From the NCBI GenBank assembly GCA_030435675.1, contig CM059625.1:11346001-11410000 (forward strand): a DNA stretch of 64,000 nt, read 5' to 3'. A model generated the notes under the pieces. It saw only the letters and a list, made by a program, of their open reading frames with translations. It had not been told where the DNA came from and did not search any database. This document shows, one piece after another, positions 23,991 to 36,500 of this stretch (positions within the stretch are counted from its first letter, which is position 1; the number at the start of each line of letters is the position of its first letter). This stretch comes from Steinernema hermaphroditum (Eukaryota > Nematoda > Chromadorea > Rhabditida > Steinernematidae). Both the position numbers and the translations under genes were made by a program.

Positions 23991-26732
23991 TTCGATGTAA
24001 TCACCTGAAAGTGTTAGATAATTGCCAGTTTACCCTACGTTCAAAAAAAACGAAACGATCGCGCACCCAAAATGAGATCCCACGAGGTAAGGAAGCGGTA
24101 AATTCCGACACCGGCGACGAGAGATAACGAAAGAGGGCGACGAAATAGATTGGATATTTGACACTGAGATAAAATCTTCAGCAATTCAGGAACAATCCAC
24201 CCATTTTCCGGACGCCTTCATTGATCTACGCGAATCTCGTTGTCGGCGAATATGGGAGGGTTTGAGGCGGCTTCAAAGTGGGGTGTTAAAAAAGTTATTA
24301 GTAGGCGGACGATGATCGCTATCATAAAAAAATAAACAGCAAAAACTATCGAAGAGGATTTGGAGAAGATTCAGGCAGGCATACAAATATTAGTAGGCGG
24401 ACTATGATCACAAGTGAACGTAACTATTTGCTCAGCAAAGTAACGAATATTCTAACGAATACTGGTATTGTGGAAAGGTAAGGAGACCAAAAAGTGAAAA
24501 CGAAGACGAGCTCGCCGAATTGCCGGTTCCAATTAAGAGGCGGTAATGAAAAGGAAACTCGTCCTGTTTGCAAGGAAACACGCGTGTTCATCATCTCATC
24601 CCAAATCCCGACTTTCGCTTCGCCGCACCGTTCGCATAAGTGACCAGATTCCTTGTTTGATGAGCGATGTCTTCCCGACGAACATCTTTCATTTATTTTC
24701 GCGATCCGCGCGCGCGTGAGTTACATGATAGTTAATAGTAATTCGGAACGTTCGAGTTTGTTGTGATCAAAGGAGACGCCCGACGTGAGGCGAAACATCA
24801 AATAGGGATCGTTGAACGCCTGGAGAAAAATCACTCTCGATGATATCGCATCAGGGATCTCTGGAAGAAGTGGGTCATCAAAAACATCCCTCCAGCTTTG
24901 TGGATTTCATCAGATAGCAGAAGATCCTCTTCATTCAGTGTCGGATCTGTGCACAGAAGAGGAAACGTAACCTGAGGATGTCGGCATTGACCGCGATCGA
25001 GAAGCCACAGAAAGGAAGTGCAGCGTGAAATCAAAACAAGGAAGAAGATGTTTTCGTGGTCAGTCGTGATTTGTTCGGAGTGATTGTTGAGGAGAACACG
25101 GTTGCCAAAAGACACGCGTCTACCCATCACAGTCGTCATAATCGGAGTCGCTCCGGAAAGGGACGAATAGCGCGGGGAAGGTGAAAGGGAAATCGCACAT
25201 CACGATCAAATCGGCTGTTTTTGTTCCGTCTTTCTTCGGATTAACGGCGGATTCAAATCACATCCCCTGCTATGTTAATCCTCGCTCGAGGGACAAAAAC
25301 TAGGTGTCGTTTAAGGTGAAATTGTAAACGCCCTCCAATTGAGGTAACTGACACTTCGGCGTTCACTGCGACACGAATTCAGCAACAAGGACTCTGATCG
25401 TGCGCAGGTCTCTCGTGTCATCAAACGGTGATAATTATAACGAACTGAAAGGGAAACGACACTTGTAAATATAATAAGAGATCGGAACATTCGCCGACGG
25501 CAATTTTCCTCTCAATTGCACGGGTGTGACAAAGGCGACGACTGCTGTTCTTACAAGTCGGGTACTCAAGCGGTAGTATACTGCTCAAAAGGATAAAACG
25601 AAAATCGGAAAAGCCAGTTTGAGTTGAATTCGCCAAAGCTATTAGACTAGGCATTCCCGCAGCTTAAATCCATAATGTCGTTTATAACATATTATGGCGT
25701 ATGAGGATTGAAAGAATCGAACACACACTGTTATAAAACAACATAAATTAGACCGTGTCCACCAACGCTTGTTTCTGACGGATTACTGATATGATAAAGT
25801 GACATATCCCTTTTCCCTCTATGCCTGTGTAATGTCTCTGTTAGATGTTTCCTCGCGCCCAGGCATGACTGTTTTATATCACTTGGAGAAGAGCATTCGA
25901 CCGTTCCCACCTCGCAGCGGCCCTGCAAGTGCACTGGCAGTGCAGACGGGATGGACGAGCGCATCGCGCGTTACCTTTTCTCCATAATATGGCCGGTGTT
26001 TGAAAGCCATCTTCAAGTTGCCACAAACTTTTCAGCTGCGATCTTTCATCGCATAATATCCTCGGCACAAACCAACAAGAAAAGATGTGAGCAAACGATC
26101 CTTTCCACAGCAGATGTTCGCGCCTTAGTCGGCATTTCGCAACGCAGAAAAGGTCGTGACTAGGGGTGTGATCGTGATATCGCCGCCGTTTAAATGGCGA
26201 CGCGAACTCGCTGCCAATTTGCGATTTTCACCCTGTTGATTGCAAATGTAGATGATACCTTTGCCAAATGCGCTGATATTAAAAGTACCTTGTAATACTC
26301 GTCTTACTGGAGTGGAAGTGGAACCCACAAGTGGAACTTTCTCCATACTTCTCCATCTTCAACTTCTAATATGCAGTTCTGAGATAGAGTGTAGCCGCTA
26401 TTTCGGAAAGTCTAAGAAAAGTAAAATCTAAAGTTGTAACGAATAATGCAACCTGTGGCATATGCATATCAGAATTCTACTTTACACCACTTTCATTGCT
26501 AATCACGGCAGTCATTTTGGCCAATTGTAATTTCATTGTAGGATGTGACCGCGGTTTATTGAGAATGTGTAATCAGAGCTGCTGCAATATGCGAATAGTA
26601 TCAGTACTATATAACACATTATGTGTCAAGAAAAATCAATGCTTTCAATTCGAATATTCCTACCGTTCTTCATTTGTCCGTTTCGTATTCATGCGTGCCG
26701 TCGGTCCAAAAACCAATGCGTCCATTTTCAGG
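23991..26732. other. Intergenic, with an unresolved minus-strand coding-like segment
   Basis: Between about 24700 and 25260 the minus strand shows frames of coding character. One runs LNEEDLLLSDEIHKAGG, another ISSRVIFLQAFNDPYLMFR and ends at a TAA near 24720, with an aataaa about 30 bases beyond. I could not join them: the obvious introns would be under 30 bases, or stop codons intervene. This is either a decayed gene or one with borders I failed to read. The rest (25300-26730) has no recognisable genes. It includes the short direct repeat listed separately. Confidence 0.3.
24297..24409. repeat. Pair of 21-bp direct repeats
   Basis: attagtaggcggacgatgat at 24297 recurs at 24389 with one mismatch, 92 bases apart. 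The spacer is A-rich with no clear structure. Possibly a binding-site duplication or a remnant of a local duplication; no function is implied. Confidence 0.6.
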
Positions 26733-27896
26733 ATGGCCACCGACAGTGAATGTAAAATTTTCTTCCAGTTTGTCACCGAGCTAGGAAACGCCCTGCGGAA
26801 TGAAAGCGAAAATGAAAGGACCAGCGAGTTGTCCATTTATTGCCGTGCCCATCTCGAACTGCTTCGTTCGTTGGACATCTACAAAAGAGGCGCATCTGTT
26901 GAACCGACTGAGCTCCGATTTCTCTCTGACGACATCATCACGAAAATTGTTAGCCAAGAACACAGCCTGGCCATAAGAGAAGCCCTTGAGAAACTTTGCA
27001 TGCTGAAAGGCGCATGGGGTGATCAGGCACGCGCTCGTCAACCCCTCGTATGCCACGCCAGTGCAAACTCCGTCACCTTCAAGCGCCATTCGACCGACTC
27101 CAAGGGATGGACCACTCGCAAGCAGAGCGATGAACATATGGAGTTGCTTCTGAATGCGAACAAGATAGAAGATAAGCTCATCTGCGAGACGGTCATCAAG
27201 AACCCGAGCGCAACTGCCGCTGCGAAGATCTGCCGACACGCCGCGAACATGACGGACTACCTTCTCGTCTCCGGTGATCGCACCATAGTACCTATTCTCC
27301 GGAACCTTAAGCCACAATTTTCCGATGTGATTCTGTGCACCGAGTTGAAGAAGATGAGCGGCCCGGAACGCAATGATGTGGAAGATTTTGTCCTCAGAAT
27401 GATGCAAGGCCGAAATTTGCGAAAGCTCTACCTCAATTTGGAACAGTTTCGGGGAAAAAGAGGTTTGGAGGCGAACAAAGCTTTCCGCGACTTCTTGGTG
27501 CGACCAACATTCGAATGGCTGGACATGCCGAACAACTATCTCGAGCCCTGGGTCATCCAAGACGTGTGGAATGCGTGGAGAAAGCGGCAGATATTTGAAG
27601 TCTGCACCCAAGATATTCGAACCAACGTACGATACTGCCAGGACCTGACTGAATGGCTGAAGAAATATTTCTGCAAGACGATTGCCGAAAACATGATCAT
27701 GTGGACGCGTGATGAGACGAGTAACTACGATCCCGAGCAGACATTACGCATTGTGGTGCTGGTGAAGGGCCCGACACCTGCCGAAGCCGAACTTTCGGTT
27801 ATGATGGAGCGCAAGAAGGAGGAATACACTCCCTGGACAAACAATGAGTGGTGGCAGTTTCACAAAGCGGAGCTTACCTTCCCGGAATCGGCCTAA
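26733..27896 (+). CDS. Intronless nematode protein of unknown function
   Basis: A single uninterrupted frame of 387 codons begins at an ATG two bases after an attttcag acceptor, a strong trans-splice start; upstream in-frame ATGs from 26496 lie before that acceptor. The protein is soluble, with many charged helices and no signal peptide or membrane segment. Notable stretches are LSDDIITKIVSQEH near residue 65, a Trp-rich middle-to-end part (FEWLDMPNNY, DVWNAWRKRQIF) and EYTPWTNNEWWQFHK close to the C-terminus. The layout, with a leucine-rich opening and later alternating short blocks, vaguely recalls the large nematode F-box-associated families, but I see no clear F-box and do not assign one. 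Being intronless among multi-exon neighbours suggests a rapidly evolving nematode family or a retrocopy. Confidence 0.75.
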   Translation: MATDSECKIFFQFVTELGNALRNESENERTSELSIYCRAHLELLRSLDIYKRGASVEPTELRFLSDDIITKIVSQEHSLAIREALEKLCMLKGAWGDQARARQPLVCHASANSVTFKRHSTDSKGWTTRKQSDEHMELLLNANKIEDKLICETVIKNPSATAAAKICRHAANMTDYLLVSGDRTIVPILRNLKPQFSDVILCTELKKMSGPERNDVEDFVLRMMQGRNLRKLYLNLEQFRGKRGLEANKAFRDFLVRPTFEWLDMPNNYLEPWVIQDVWNAWRKRQIFEVCTQDIRTNVRYCQDLTEWLKKYFCKTIAENMIMWTRDETSNYDPEQTLRIVVLVKGPTPAEAELSVMMERKKEEYTPWTNNEWWQFHKAELTFPESA

Positions 27897-27953
27897 TTGC
27901 GAGATACTTGCACAATCGAATGCATTTAATGATGTTTATTTGGGTAACTAAAA

Positions 27954-27959
27954 AATAAA
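27954..27959 (+). terminator. Polyadenylation signal AATAAA of the intronless gene
   Basis: AATAAA lies about 57 bases after the stop codon of the 26733-27896 gene. Confidence 0.6.
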
Positions 27960-28536
27960 CGTAATTCGAAGTTGACGACAACGAACTGTGCATTCTGCGA
28001 ACGTTACTTATTCTCCTTGGCATAACAGTGCTTCTGGGCACTCATATAACATCCTGGCCTCTCTCGACATGTCGTCGACCTTCAAGTCACCACAATCAGT
28101 AGACAAAGAGCGGCCCCTAGCGCAATACACAAACACCGATTTCCAGCAGTTCAACAATGTTCAACAACGTGGTACTTTTACGGCGTTCATCATACTAAGA
28201 TCTTACTTCAGCACAAGGAACGACGTCTGAGTTGAAAACAGCCATCGGTGTAAGCAAGCTTCGCAGCGGTGAGGAAGCTGGTAGCGCTAAATACGGAAGT
28301 AGCACGATGGTCGGACGTGGAGTGTATCTTCGTCTTTTGAGCACTATGTGTCATCTTGTCATCTTTTCGAGAGACGCATATTGTGTGGCAGCTGAAAGTG
28401 CTTTTTAAATAGCAGCAACAAATCCAATCGTGTCTCTGAATTGTGGCTTCAAAATTTAATTAAATATGCAGGTTATTCGCTTATGTACATGAAATAGTCA
28501 TATAATAAAGGCTCCATTACATTAACACTCTTCAGA
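27960..28536. other. Convergent intergenic region
   Basis: Both flanking genes end towards this stretch. A 3' UTR of the minus-strand DENN gene is expected here. I see nothing else. Confidence 0.5.
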
Positions 28537-30446
28537 CTATGCGATAGTCGCGTGACGTTCCTTGAGAGCCGCTTTGGAGATCTTTGGAGCGTACTTCTTG
28601 CAGAGCTTCTCGAAATTCTCGACCGTCTCATGATCAAGATCGCAATCGAGCTGAACGACTTCGATAACTCAAACTACCTCTTTGTTTACCTTTAATTGTA
28701 CAAACGCCTGATACATCCCCGATTCGAGAAACCACTGAAGAAAAGTCTGAGAAGACTTTTGCGGATGACTGCTGACCATGATTCTTCGGCTGCGCGAAGA
28801 CAAGGCAGTTCTGCCAAAGTGACAGAAGTGTCCGAACTGTTTTGCATACCACTTCGTGATTTTCTGCAAAAGCTCTGCGTGTGAATGTTCTTCTTCTTCC
28901 ATCGCTCACCTCTTCAATTTTCGCGTCGAGTTCTTGTGCACTCACTTTTTTAGCGAAAATCTTTTGAAACTTATCTAATAGCCTTTTGACCAGCGAATCC
29001 GGGTATCCCATGCTCTTTGAGAGCACAAAAACGCTTTTCTTGTTACACAGCGGCGATGGAAGAACGACGCCTTGATCAACATCAAATATTATGGGGTCGA
29101 TCTGAAATACAAAAATTGTGACCGTTTCCGAAACATTTTAATTCACCAAATCTTCGCTAGCCGAGATCTCGTTGACTAGAATCTCTTTCAACTGATTTAA
29201 ATTGTGCCGTAGAAGTCCGCATATGTAGGGCGTGGGATTGTGGCACAGATCGACCTGGGAATCGGGAACGATGGGTATCAGGGTGTGAGGCCATTGGAGC
29301 GGTTGGACCAGCTTCACCAGCACTTGCACAGCGAGAGAAATGTCCGCGATCTAGATGTGATTGAACAGTATAAACTGTTTGTGGCTTAGTTACAAACCGA
29401 AGAACCTGTGATGATTATTCTGCGCTCGGCTAGAACAGCGAGAAACAGAAACAACGAAGCGTTTATGCCAATTTTGGACATAAATGGACTGATCAGAGTT
29501 TGAAAGGGCTTATATTTGTTGCTTAGTTTTATGCCCATCACCATTTGTTCGTCCGAAGCCACTTGCTCTGAATTTATGTTTCCAATACAGATTATGAACG
29601 GAACTTACGTTTAAATGGATATTTAAGAATGTGCACTGAAGCAAAGAGCTTGTTGTAGTCCACAGCGTCTTTCAGCGCGACGTCAACAAGACTTCTGCTC
29701 AGAGTATAATAGAAGGTGGGCGCTGGAAATGGAGAAACAACGACGAACACTTCCGGAAAGAACTGTTCGCCACTGCTTTGCTTGTTGTATCGAGTGCAGT
29801 AAGCGTACGTCCTACAGCGGCACACTTACATCGCGTCAAACTTCTAGCTCATACCGATCTCCGTTTTCGGTAGTCAAAACAACTGTGTAGTCTTCGATGG
29901 GCGGAAGCGAATGAGAAGAAGACATTACATGCATGAAGTCCGGATAAAAGAGAGTTGGTGGAAACTGAATATCGGTCTCGCCTTTATTAGTGCTGGGCAT
30001 GAGTGATCAATCGCGAACGTTGGACAAACCTGCAGTTAGATGTGGGTAGCTATAGGTGACCGACGGAATCACGGAAACTTCCTTTCCAGGTGGAATGGCG
30101 GCACAGCGAGTTTCAAACGGTGTAGCACGGAATCTACATATGTAGGCGAACACGAAATGAATTCAGTTCTTGAACTTACTTGCTAACCAATTTGATAACC
30201 AGTATTCGGCTGAAGAGCTGATTGTTCTCTTTGAATTTCTTGAGCTGCGTGTGGTAGCGTTCTAGAGTCCGATAGCGAACGATTTTCGCCCTCGTAACAA
30301 AGTCTGCGGTTTCATCGTTGCTCCATTGAATCGATTCAAACGAAGACGTCTGTAAAACTGATCAGTCACGGCAGAACTCAAGCTGATTCTGTACTCACAG
30401 ACGACTTGGGAGACGAGTTATCTTGCAAGGAGACTGCATGATTCAT
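28537..30446 (-). CDS. DENN-domain Rab guanine-nucleotide exchange factor, DENND2-like
   Basis: About nine exons separated by 30-80 base introns encode a tripartite DENN module. The uDENN part includes ILVIKLVSKFRATPF, FPPTLFYPDF and the turn VVLTTENGDRTYAYCTRY. The cDENN core carries EVFVVVSPFPAPTFYY, LFLFLAVLAERRIIITG, VQPLQWPHTLIPIVPDSQVD and NPTPYICGLL, the equivalent of the human YPF.W.H.YIPV and PTPF blocks. The dDENN part (KFQKIFAKK, KITKWYAKQFGHFCHF, FLQWFLESGMYQAFVQ) follows. Such proteins catalyse GDP/GTP exchange on Rab GTPases (Rab9 for human DENND2) in membrane traffic. The N-terminus is short (about 50 residues before uDENN), unlike the long human DENND2 proteins, so an unseen upstream exon is possible. 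The exon border near 28900 could be either GAG|gtgagc or AAA|gtgagt, both in phase. Confidence 0.85.
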
Positions 30447-32940
30447 CGTTGCCAGTGGTCAGTGACCACAGCAGAGGAAGTCGGACGCAGAAATGTCCGA
30501 AGAGAAGTGGAAGGGACAGATCGTTTGTGTGGATGTGCCGACAGGACGATAACGAATGCAAATCTGCGGGAATGAATAACGAAACTTAAAACGCTCGACT
30601 CGACGAGTCATCGCACAGTTAGAACGTCACACAGCGCTTCCATTCTGATTCAAAAATACGCACGACTTGCACTCAACGCTTACCCTCCCTCCAGCGAACA
30701 CCTACCAGAATAATTTCCACTCCTCAGTCCACATGAGTAAAGAATGAAATGAAAATCAGAACTCTATCGATACTTCACCCGGTCCTCGATCCGTGATGAT
30801 GTTTCAGTGTTTATTTCAATGGTTTCCGACGCGATTCGCGATTGACTCACAACGAGCATGACGAACTTTAAGTGAACATGGTGTGGTTACTCCCAAACGC
30901 ACTATGGTGGATCATAATTTGGAAAACAGCGGTTCACCGACGTACTATTACAGTTACAGAAAACCGATAGTCCGCACCGACGGCGCAACCATAAAGCCAA
31001 CCAAATATGGCGAAACCGTGAGAGAGGAAAGCGAACAAAGAAGGACGACGGTGCCACCGCATCTTTGGTGGAAAGCGCTCCGAAAACAATGAACAAAAAA
31101 TGTATTTCACATGTACCCATAGCATTCGGAAAATAATGGCTTTTAACAGAAAAACGCATCTGATGATAACTTTAATCTGCAATGTCTTGTCGGCGTTCCC
31201 AGCTGCTGTGGATCGAATCGTTCACATACGCTTGTTATGAGTGCTAACTTTCGCATTATCTCATATACTAAAGATTTCCCGCTAATCTTCATGTTCTTCA
31301 AGCTGACGGTACGAATCGAATTAAGAAAGAAAGGAGCCGAAGATGTTCTGAAACTTTGAAGTCTGCGCTGCCAGCCGAACTGATGATTGGACCAGCTTCG
31401 TTCGCTGTGATTCATCGTCTGTGCCTCTACCGGAATCAGCTCTTGGCCACTACTGTGCCCGTGCAAACGAACTGGATCGCCACTTTCAGCTCCAACATCG
31501 CGCCCCCATGTCGGAAAGAAGTTAAGTGATGACTACGACATTCATATTCTTTGTGCTCCGCATGACGCCCTGAATGGCGTAGGACGTTGATTCAAGGGTA
31601 TGAACTCGGTAAAGCTCAGAAAGGAAGGAGAGGTCCACGCACAATCTTTTTACACTTTTCGTACAAAAAGTACATTTCGTCTCCGCTCGGAATCAGCCAA
31701 TACGCATAACCTCCCAATTTCAACAATAGGTATGCTTTATGAAATTCAAGAGGCGTTCGACTTTCATTTGACAATCGAACTTACTACCTTTCCTATCTGC
31801 TGATACTCAGCAATTTATCGCTACGAGACCGAAGTTGATTCTGAGCACTACGGCAATAATAGTCAATTGGACTTTTTCGATGGCACTGTGAAAAGTCAAT
31901 AAGTTCAAATGCATCGATAGGTGTCCCTTATACTGTACATAACACCGAATGTCCAATGCGAAGCTTCGTTTTACCGCTACCGCTTATTTCTGGCATTCGT
32001 CAGCTGTCAGCTTCATTGGCAATCATTCGACTTCTGTGTGTCATTTTGGTGCGAAGAAAACCACTGATTGACCAGTGTTGTAAATACAAAAAGCGTACAT
32101 TGCACTTTACGTACCATTATTCCAATAGTCTCGTCAATCGACAACAAAGCATTATAAATCGACCACACCGATTTGTCCACCAATCATCTCAAAAATCCGT
32201 CTGCCAGCGCCACAATAGGTTGGGCCATTTCAGCGACAACATTGCTTACGCAGCGGAACGCCACCGCTGGTTTCCTCGCCTGATAATTAATTTGTAATGC
32301 GCAAAAACGGTCTCGTCGGTCTGCGACGCTTCTTCCATCAAACATATCGACTGAACCGCAAAATGCCTAATTGCAACGCAACCCAGGTTCAACTATTTGG
32401 ACCTGCGAAAGACCCAATGAAACCTCAGGCGAAAGTGGAATACCTTTATGCGTCATCTCTGTTTTCGATCAGACGATTCAAGTGGGAACTCGTCCTTAGG
32501 CAAATAATCGCTAGGCTCGATTAGGGTCGTCCTCGAGTTCAGCCACGATTAATGGCTTTGCGTTTCTTCCAAATAGAGGACGATAAAAGTTCTGAAACCT
32601 GCTGAGGCCTTGAAGGTCAATTTAAGTTCCACGTTCAGCTAAGACGGAAAGCGAGTTAAGATTAGGGTCAAGTTCACTAACAGGTTTAGTTCCAATTTGT
32701 CTCGCGAAACCCGATGACGCAACGTAATCGTCTGCTTTCACATGCTATCTGATTCTTCGCCGAATGTAAAGCTGTTATCACGTTTCCTACGATGTTTAAT
32801 CACGGCGAGTTACAGGAACGTTTAGGTTGTTTTGCGAACCGAAACACTTTAAACTCAACATTGCAATACCGGTTGGCAATGGCACTTCTCTTCAGCGAAT
32901 TCTTTTTACCGCCTACCGACGTCAACCCCTGCTTCGGCGC
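30447..32940. other. Intergenic, no supported gene
   Basis: Frames up to 113 codons (for example 31956-32297, plus) have no family match and no exon-like borders. This region should hold the promoter of the DENN gene and the upstream region of the Gly/Tyr peptide gene. Confidence 0.45.
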
Positions 32941-32947
32941 TATAAAA
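32941..32947 (+). promoter_or_regulatory. TATA box of the Gly/Tyr-rich peptide gene
   Basis: TATAAAA preceded by GC-rich sequence stands 112 bases before the start codon at 33053, a normal distance once a short leader is allowed. Highly expressed small secreted-protein genes often have a canonical TATA box. Confidence 0.65.
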
Positions 32948-33052
32948 GCGCGACCTTTCACGCCGTCTTACAATCACATCTTCGTTTAAATACCCGACCT
33001 CGTCTATTCCTTCTGGTACCAAGTTCGAAATAACATCTCTTCATCTTCAGAA

Positions 33053-33395
33053 ATGGCGAAACTGACTCTCGCTCTTCTTTTCGTCTGTCTCATCGTCTTC
33101 GTGGTGTCTGCCCAACAACTGCAGCAACAGCCGGAAATTGTCGAAATCCAGGAAGAGTAAGCTACACGTGCAGTATCCGAAAGGAGATGAACGAATTTTC
33201 AGAGTTCCTTCATCCCGAGTCAAGCGTTGGGGCTATGGCGGATATGGTCCCTATGGAGGATTTGGACCGTACGGTCATGGACCTGGCACCACTGTCATTA
33301 AGAAGGTCATCATTCATCGCCCTGGCTACGGTGGATACGGCGGTGGATACGGTGGATACTATGGTGGTGGATGGGGACATCCCTACTACGGCTGA
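33053..33395 (+). CDS. Secreted Gly/Tyr-rich peptide precursor (NLP/caenacin-like)
   Basis: Two exons (33053-33156 and 33203-33395) give 98 residues. A clear signal peptide (MAKLTLALLFVCLIVFVVSA) and a Gln/Glu-rich propiece (QQLQQQPEIVEIQEE) are followed by a dibasic KR and then WGYGGYGPYGGFGPYGHG, a short basic linker (TTVIKKVIIHRPG), and a second Gly/Tyr block ending in GHPYYG. The KR site followed by Trp-Gly-Tyr-Gly-Gly-Tyr resembles the C. elegans nlp-27 to nlp-31 and cnc antimicrobial peptides made by the epidermis. The KKVIIHRP linker between two Gly/Tyr halves is not part of that pattern as I remember it. The start follows a catcttcag acceptor by two bases. It is probably secreted from epidermis or gland cells; the antimicrobial role is inference. 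Confidence 0.85.
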
Positions 33396-33501
33396 ATAAC
33401 GACATCCCCCAAGGGGACGGACATAAACAAACGTACTGTAATCTCATCTCAAGATTCTGATTCTTTCCGACTCGCTTGTGATACGTGTAGACTATGCATA
33501 A

Positions 33502-33507
33502 AATAAA
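33502..33507 (+). terminator. Polyadenylation signal AATAAA of the Gly/Tyr peptide gene
   Basis: AATAAA within gcataaaataaaacc, about 107 bases after the stop codon. Confidence 0.65.
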
Positions 33508-36500
33508 ACCTTTATCGGAGACCTTTTAATCCTCTTACGGAAGCGGATGGCACGCGTCGACCTCTGATTAGGACTGCGCTATTGCAGCGGCGGTCAGGAT
33601 TCTTCGGCTAAGGACTAAGCACTCGGCACAGCGGTCCAAGACCTAGTAATGCGCTTTGGTAAACAGTGCGCTAATCCGCAGCACCTGTTGTCCATTTTGC
33701 ATGTGTTCTACCGGTTGACAGACTGTCCCTCCTCCAGTCAACGTCGTTACCCGCCATGGACAGCTGTCTCTTTTCTTTTCTTATCCTTCCTCTCCCAAAG
33801 GAACATCAATTTCATATTCCACACGTGGCGCCCTTTTTGCAAACTCCTTCCGCACAAGGACGTGCGCTGCAACTCATTTACCTCTTTTTCGCTCGCATCG
33901 ATCCTGCAATCGACTAATTGGTACGACGAAATCGGTGACAGCTCGGGCGTTCCATATGCTCTGCCAAAAGCGGAGACAATATGCGGCCGTTCATTATAGC
34001 CTTCTGCTGCCTATCACGGCAGCTCCGGTGAAGCAGAAAATGCGGGCGCTACACGGACATAACACCTGTCCCGGTTAAGCCACACCGAAAAGCCAAGTCC
34101 TATCCGCTTAGTAGCACCTGTCAATTTGGCATGCACGAATGAAGCTTGACTTCAAGCCTTTTCGGTACCCTTTTTCCCAACATTCCCACACTTGCCATCT
34201 TCGGAAGTATCCTTTCTCGTCAGTGAGAAGAAAGCCTGCTGTACCTGCTGACTGGATCACATCCTTTATTCTCGCGGACAACTGAATTTTGATTAATGTC
34301 ACTCGCTGGCATTTGAATGCATTTGGCGCGACTAGAACTGAGCACTCTAACAAACGCGCCGACCTTCCTTATGTGCTTTCCGTTTTTGTCGGCCAGCATA
34401 TGCAAGCGTCGTCGACCGTCTTGCGCCGTTGTCGACCCCGTCTGTTGTCCAACTACAAAAACATTGTCCTGTTCAATGATCCACAAACCCTCTGCTCCTA
34501 TTACATCAAGTCGTAATAACTGTTGTCCACTCAATAGGGCGCAGTCATAGTGGACAACCGGCCAGGCGGCACCGGAAGCCCTGAGACCTTGACGACCTTC
34601 ACTGATTCCCTCTAATTTTCCGTCCGTTATTCATTGTCCAGGCCGCGCACGTCCTTCACTCGACGGTTCCGCCGGGAGATGGATTAACTTTAGAAAAATA
34701 TTTGGAGTGCTGGTGATGATATAATCCGCGCACTTCCTAATACGCCACGAGTATGCCTCAATTGAATAGGCGCGTTGAGGTCACAGCATTAATTACGGAA
34801 CGAGTCCCGGGCCTTCGCCGTACAGAGTTTTTGTGCTCCTTGCTGCCACACCAACTGACATGACATACGCGTAATTACGGTCTTTCCAGGGAGCAGAAAA
34901 GAATGGCAGCTGAGGTTCTGTCGCATGTGTCGTGTTGTTCTTCCAATAACCAAGACGAGTGGTGGCCCCCGTAGGGAAGAATAGGTTGAGTGGGGCGGCG
35001 GGCGTCGAAATCTGGTCAAGATTAAAATTAATCAGTCGAAGAGAGCTCTTCAAAGCGCGACCGCCACTCCATCAGCAGAAGAACCGATTTATTCATATTG
35101 ATCATCTAAGTGACGAGGCGCCGCGGATTGGCCGACGAATGGCCACCTACCGACCGTCGTTTACAAAAAGATGAATTGACAATCGGAGTCTGTGCGCAAA
35201 GCGCGTGCTCCGAAAGCGCAGCACGCGAGGATTACGGGTCGCACGGATCGCTCGTGTGTTCTTTCGGCTCTGTTTTGCAATTTGCCACAACACGGTTCGT
35301 TGGCTTTTGTACTTACGGTGACAAATGCGCGATCGTTGTAACGAATGTCGAAGGCTCTGGGCGATTCCGCGCCGCTTTGGCCCATATGTTCGCGAATGAT
35401 TTATATGAGTTTTGATCGATCATATATCAGACGTATCGCTCGAACAAATTTTGTTTACATTCATTTCCCACAGCATCGGTTGATTTGAATCAGATGCGAG
35501 TTCACTTGGCCTACGGCAGTTGCCAAAAAGGGCTGACAATTCGCGCCCCTTTCTTTGCAAGTTTTTCTATTGTTTCCCTGTGGTTAGCCACGTTTACTCG
35601 CTTCTTTACCTCCCCACTCGTTGTTCTCTTCAAAATCTCAAAACGTCGTCCCTCGCGTTCTTTGTCTTCGGGCATCGAAGCGCACCTCGCGAGAAAAATG
35701 TCGGTTGCATCAAAGTGGAAGAAGACGTTCGCGACAAGGAGCCGAGGACGACCGTCGGCAAAAACACTATAATTTCTATGATGGGCCGATTGATTGTTAT
35801 TGCATCTGAAATTGCCGATCCGACGCAATACGTCGCAAGCGGTCGAGCGATATCGGCGGCTGAGTCTCGGTGCGCGACTCACTTCCCCTCCCCCTTGCCG
35901 TAACTACTTTGACGCCTTGCAGCCAACGAGCAACGATGTTCTGTTCGCGGTTCCCGACTGTCAGCCCGTAATTTAGAGTCTTCTCCGGATGCTCCTCGAC
36001 TGAGGTGTACTCTCGATCCCGTGATGGCCTCGCATGTCACCCAATAGTTCGTTTATATGCGCGCTTCGAGCGTGCGTCGAATGCATTGAAAGTGGTAGCA
36101 TAACTCAGCGGGTGGCATGTACGCATGCAAGTGTATATTCGGTTTTGCGCTATTTTTCTTTTGCCGCGCAAAATTTACCGCTTTCAACTAGTTTTCCTTC
36201 ACTGAAATTCTCGACATATCGGTCGGCGTTCTCAATGACTCCTCTTCATGGAAACGGAGCCAGAAAAGCAGTGCCCAGAAAGGTTCGCATTGCCCGTGAC
36301 CACATCAGCGAGATATTATGCAAAGTCAAATACGCCGAAGATTTGATGGGGGCGCGAAGCGAGATGGTGGAAGGACCGCGTATGCCTTTCTAATTACTTG
36401 TGCCAATTACGCCAGACGACGAGCGCGGGCGTTGTCCCCACGAGCCAGCAAGCCTTAAAGTGATGGAGGTTCTCGTACCCTCTCCAAGGTCCCAACCATC

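Noticed and set aside
26781..27611. A 276-codon minus-strand open frame
   Set aside because: It is exactly antisense to the 26733-27896 gene, whose start has a trans-splice acceptor and whose 3' end has a poly(A) signal. The minus frame lacks both and has no family look.
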